DNA of 8,393 nucleotides from Cryomorphaceae bacterium. Its GTDB lineage: Bacteria > Bacteroidota > Bacteroidia > Flavobacteriales > Schleiferiaceae. The notes below the pieces were generated by a model that had not been told where the DNA came from, searched no databases, and saw nothing but the letters and a program-made list of their open reading frames with translations. Made by a program: the position numbers and the translations under genes. The DNA is taken from assembly GCA_003444795.1 (NCBI GenBank), contig DLWR01000227.1, forward strand, positions 1 through 8,393, given 5' to 3'. The first letter of the stretch is position 1; every line of letters starts with the position of its first letter. This document shows positions 6,838 through 8,393 of the stretch, one piece after another.

Positions 6838-8085
6838 ATGGCCATTGTAATTAATATGCCGCGCTTGAGCGACACCATGACCGAAGGGGTGGTGGCGAAG
6901 TGGCACGTGAAAATTGGAGATGCAATCACGGAGGGCAAATTGCTCGCTGAAATTGAAACAGACAAAGCGACGATGGATTTTGAGGCCTTCCCAGGTCAAG
7001 AAGGCACGTTGCTGCACATCGGGGTTCAAGAGGGTCAGGCTTCACCTGTCGATACCATTTTAGCCATCATTGGGGAAAAAGGAGAGGACATCTCTGGCTT
7101 ACTCGCTGGGGGCGCTGCGCCTGCTGCGGCACCTGCTGCGGAGGCTGCTCCTGCCGCTGCTCCTCCGGCTCCTGCCGCCGCTCCTGTAGCGGAGGTGCCT
7201 GTTGCCGCTCCTGCCTCGGATGCACGTGTTAAAGCTTCGCCTTTGGCCAAGAGCATGGCGGCAGACAAAGGCGTTGACTTGAGCAAAGTGCAAGGTTCTG
7301 GCGAAGGCGGTCGGATTGTAAAGCGCGACATCGAGTCTGCAGTGAGTGATACAGCCTCTGTTGCTGCTCCGGCTGCTCCAGCTGCCGCGGTGAACTATCC
7401 TTCATCGGGCTTCCAAGACACGCCTATTTCTCAAATGCGCAAGACGATTGCAAAGCGTTTGAGCGAGAGCAAGTTTACCGCCCCACACTTCTATTTGACC
7501 ATGTCGGTGGATATGGATGCGGCCATTGAGGCGCGCCAAGCCTTGAATGCATCAGGTGATCACAAGATTTCGTTCAACGACCTAGTGGTTAAGGCGGTTT
7601 CTAAGGCCTTGAAAAAGCACCCGGCGGTGAACAGTGCGTGGTTGGGCGATGTGATTCGTACGAATTACGACGTTCATGTGGGCGTTGCCGTTGCCGTGGA
7701 AGATGGATTGTTGGTGCCTGTTATCCGTCATGCGGACGCGAAGAGCCTGACCCAGATTTCAGCGGAGGTGAAAGACTTTGCACAGCGTGCGAAGACCAAG
7801 AAATTGCAGCCCGCAGACTGGGAAGGGAACACCTTCACCATTTCGAACTTGGGCATGTTTGGCATTGACCAATTCACCGCCATTGTGAACCCTCCTGACA
7901 GCTGCATCTTGGCAGTGGGGGGTATTCAAGCGGTGCCTGTCGTTAAAAATGGACAAGTCGTGCCAGGCAATATCATGAAGTTGACCTTGAGCTGTGACCA
8001 CCGCGTGGTGGATGGCGCAACGGGTTCGGCTTTCCTGAATTCCGTGAAGGCGTTCTTGGAGTCTCCTGTGACCATGATGCTTTAA
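6838..8085 (+). CDS. pdhC: Pyruvate dehydrogenase E2, dihydrolipoamide acetyltransferase
   Basis: This 415-residue protein forms the core of the pyruvate dehydrogenase complex and moves the acetyl group from the lipoyl arm to CoA. Domains in order: one lipoyl domain (about 1-80) with the lipoylated Lys43 in IETDKATM; an Ala/Pro-rich swinging linker (about 91-126); the peripheral-subunit-binding domain (about 132-166, ASPLAKSMAADKGVDL to GGRIVKRDIE) that holds E1 or E3; a second Ala/Pro linker (about 172-186); and the catalytic domain (about 195-415) starting DTPISQMRKTIAKRL. The active-site motif DHRVVDG is at 387-393, giving catalytic His388 and Asp392. It lies three bases after pdhA, and a terminator follows. 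A branched-chain or 2-oxoglutarate E2 is less likely given its E1 alpha partner and the MPRLSDTMTEG start, typical of PDH E2. The same gene is called aceF or pdhB in some schemes. Confidence 0.95.
   Translation: MAIVINMPRLSDTMTEGVVAKWHVKIGDAITEGKLLAEIETDKATMDFEAFPGQEGTLLHIGVQEGQASPVDTILAIIGEKGEDISGLLAGGAAPAAAPAAEAAPAAAPPAPAAAPVAEVPVAAPASDARVKASPLAKSMAADKGVDLSKVQGSGEGGRIVKRDIESAVSDTASVAAPAAPAAAVNYPSSGFQDTPISQMRKTIAKRLSESKFTAPHFYLTMSVDMDAAIEARQALNASGDHKISFNDLVVKAVSKALKKHPAVNSAWLGDVIRTNYDVHVGVAVAVEDGLLVPVIRHADAKSLTQISAEVKDFAQRAKTKKLQPADWEGNTFTISNLGMFGIDQFTAIVNPPDSCILAVGGIQAVPVVKNGQVVPGNIMKLTLSCDHRVVDGATGSAFLNSVKAFLESPVTMML
7108..7215 (+). repeat. Low-complexity Ala/Pro-coding repeat (E2 interdomain linker)
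   Basis: This stretch is built of degenerate repeats of GCT/GCC/GCG and CCT codons, with recurring GCTCCTGCCGC-like units, and encodes the flexible linker after the lipoyl domain. Such linkers are expected in E2 and vary in length among strains by slippage. Shadow open frames on the minus strand here arise from the repeat. Confidence 0.7.
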
Positions 8086-8107
8086 GGGATAAAACTTTCC
8101 GAAAATC

Positions 8108-8131
8108 AAGGGCCGCCGGGCCCTTTTTTTT
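8108..8131 (+). terminator. Rho-independent terminator of pdhA-pdhC
   Basis: AAGGGCC (8108-8114) pairs perfectly with GGCCCTT (8119-8125) around a four-base GCCG loop, followed by an uninterrupted run of eight T (8124-8131). It begins 23 bases after the pdhC stop and separates the PDH unit from feoA. The minus strand has no comparable T-run after the stem, so it acts on the plus strand. Confidence 0.9.
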
Positions 8132-8147
8132 CCCGAAATTTGTAAGG

Positions 8148-8160
8148 TAGATTCATTCTA
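8148..8160. promoter_or_regulatory. Candidate operator upstream of feoA
   Basis: TAGATTCATTCTA is an inverted repeat with TAGA and TCTA arms around five bases, placed 15 bases before the feoA start. It lies just downstream of a GAAATTTG (8135-8142) that is one mismatch from TAnnTTTG. Iron-responsive regulators often bind AT-rich dyads of this kind near feo genes, but the arms are short and the outer bases do not match, so this is suggestive only. Confidence 0.3.
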
Positions 8161-8175
8161 AATAACAACCCCCTG

Positions 8176-8393
8176 ATGTTCCTCTCCGAACTGACTCTCG
8201 GCCAGAAAGCCATCGTCTTGCAAGCCCCGGAAACGCTCCCGGTCAAGCTTTTTGAGATGGGCTGCATGCCTGGGGAGGAGATTGAGTTGGTCTTTTCGGC
8301 TCCTTTCCAAGATCCGATGTGCTTTCGGGTGCAGGGCACTTTGATCACGATGCGCCGAGAATTAGCTGCTATCATTACTATTACTGAGCCGGA
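8176..8393 (+). CDS. feoA: FeoA, ferrous iron transport accessory protein (3' end beyond window)
   Basis: The frame is open from the ATG at 8176 to the window edge, giving 72 full codons of a protein usually about 75-85 residues long, so only the end is missing. The sequence shows the FeoA SH3-like domain: SELTLGQKAIVL, LPVKLFEMGCMPGEEIEL (about 22-39), the APFQDPMCFRVQGTLITMRRELAAIITI block (about 43-70). FeoA is a small cytoplasmic protein that supports the FeoB Fe(II) transporter; feoB would be expected directly downstream. No signal peptide or Shine-Dalgarno sequence is seen. It stands after the PDH terminator and so probably has its own promoter. A free-standing FeoA-domain protein without feoB is the alternative. 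Confidence 0.88.
   Translation, partial: MFLSELTLGQKAIVLQAPETLPVKLFEMGCMPGEEIELVFSAPFQDPMCFRVQGTLITMRRELAAIITITEP

Noticed and set aside
7035..7331. Minus-strand Ala/Gly-rich open frames opposite the E2 linker
   Set aside because: They come from the complement of the Ala/Pro-coding low-complexity repeat, a common source of false open frames.
1..8393. Mobile element, CRISPR, toxin-antitoxin or phage defence system
   Set aside because: All coding space is explained by conserved secretion, PDH and iron-transport genes; no transposase, integrase, terminal repeats, spaced direct repeats or small paired genes were found.

Overview
The window looks like a chromosomal segment from a member of the Bacteroidota, probably the Flavobacteriales or a relative. 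The evidence is three type IX secretion system (T9SS) genes (a PorP/SprF-family gene, porU and porV), which are confined to this phylum, together with leader regions that lack Shine-Dalgarno sequences and carry TAnnTTTG-like promoter elements. Base composition looks moderate, near half GC by eye. No tRNA, rRNA, CRISPR array, insertion sequence or other mobile element was seen, and gene density is high on both sides of short intergenic regions.

Layout. Positions 1-940 (minus strand) hold an almost complete PorP/SprF-family outer-membrane protein whose last few codons lie beyond the left edge. A 115-base divergent intergenic region (941-1055) follows, with a perfect palindrome and a strong hairpin. 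Then come porU (1056-4526, GTG start), encoding the cell-surface T9SS sortase, and porV (4544-5746), encoding the outer-membrane shuttle/lipocalin-like barrel partner; the two are 17 bases apart and surely co-transcribed. After a 92-base gap with duplicated dyad elements and a good Bacteroidota -7 promoter match come pdhA (5839-6834), encoding pyruvate dehydrogenase E1 alpha, and pdhC (6838-8085), encoding the E2 dihydrolipoamide acetyltransferase, separated by three bases. A clear intrinsic terminator (8108-8131) ends that unit. The right edge holds feoA (8176-8393), cut just before its stop.

Function. PorU and PorV act together at the outer membrane: PorV receives cargo from the SprA translocon and PorU removes the C-terminal sorting domain and attaches cargo to the surface. 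PorP/SprF-family proteins are outer-membrane components or cargo-specific partners of the same system. PdhA and PdhC are two of the four polypeptides of the pyruvate dehydrogenase complex; E1 beta and E3 are not in this window. FeoA is the small SH3-like partner of the FeoB ferrous iron transporter, probably encoded next to it outside the window.

There is no sign of an undescribed multigene system here. The points most worth checking are regulatory: a pair of near-identical dyads around the predicted pdhA promoter, and the hairpin and palindrome in the porP/porU divergent region. The function of these DNA elements is inferred from pattern alone.
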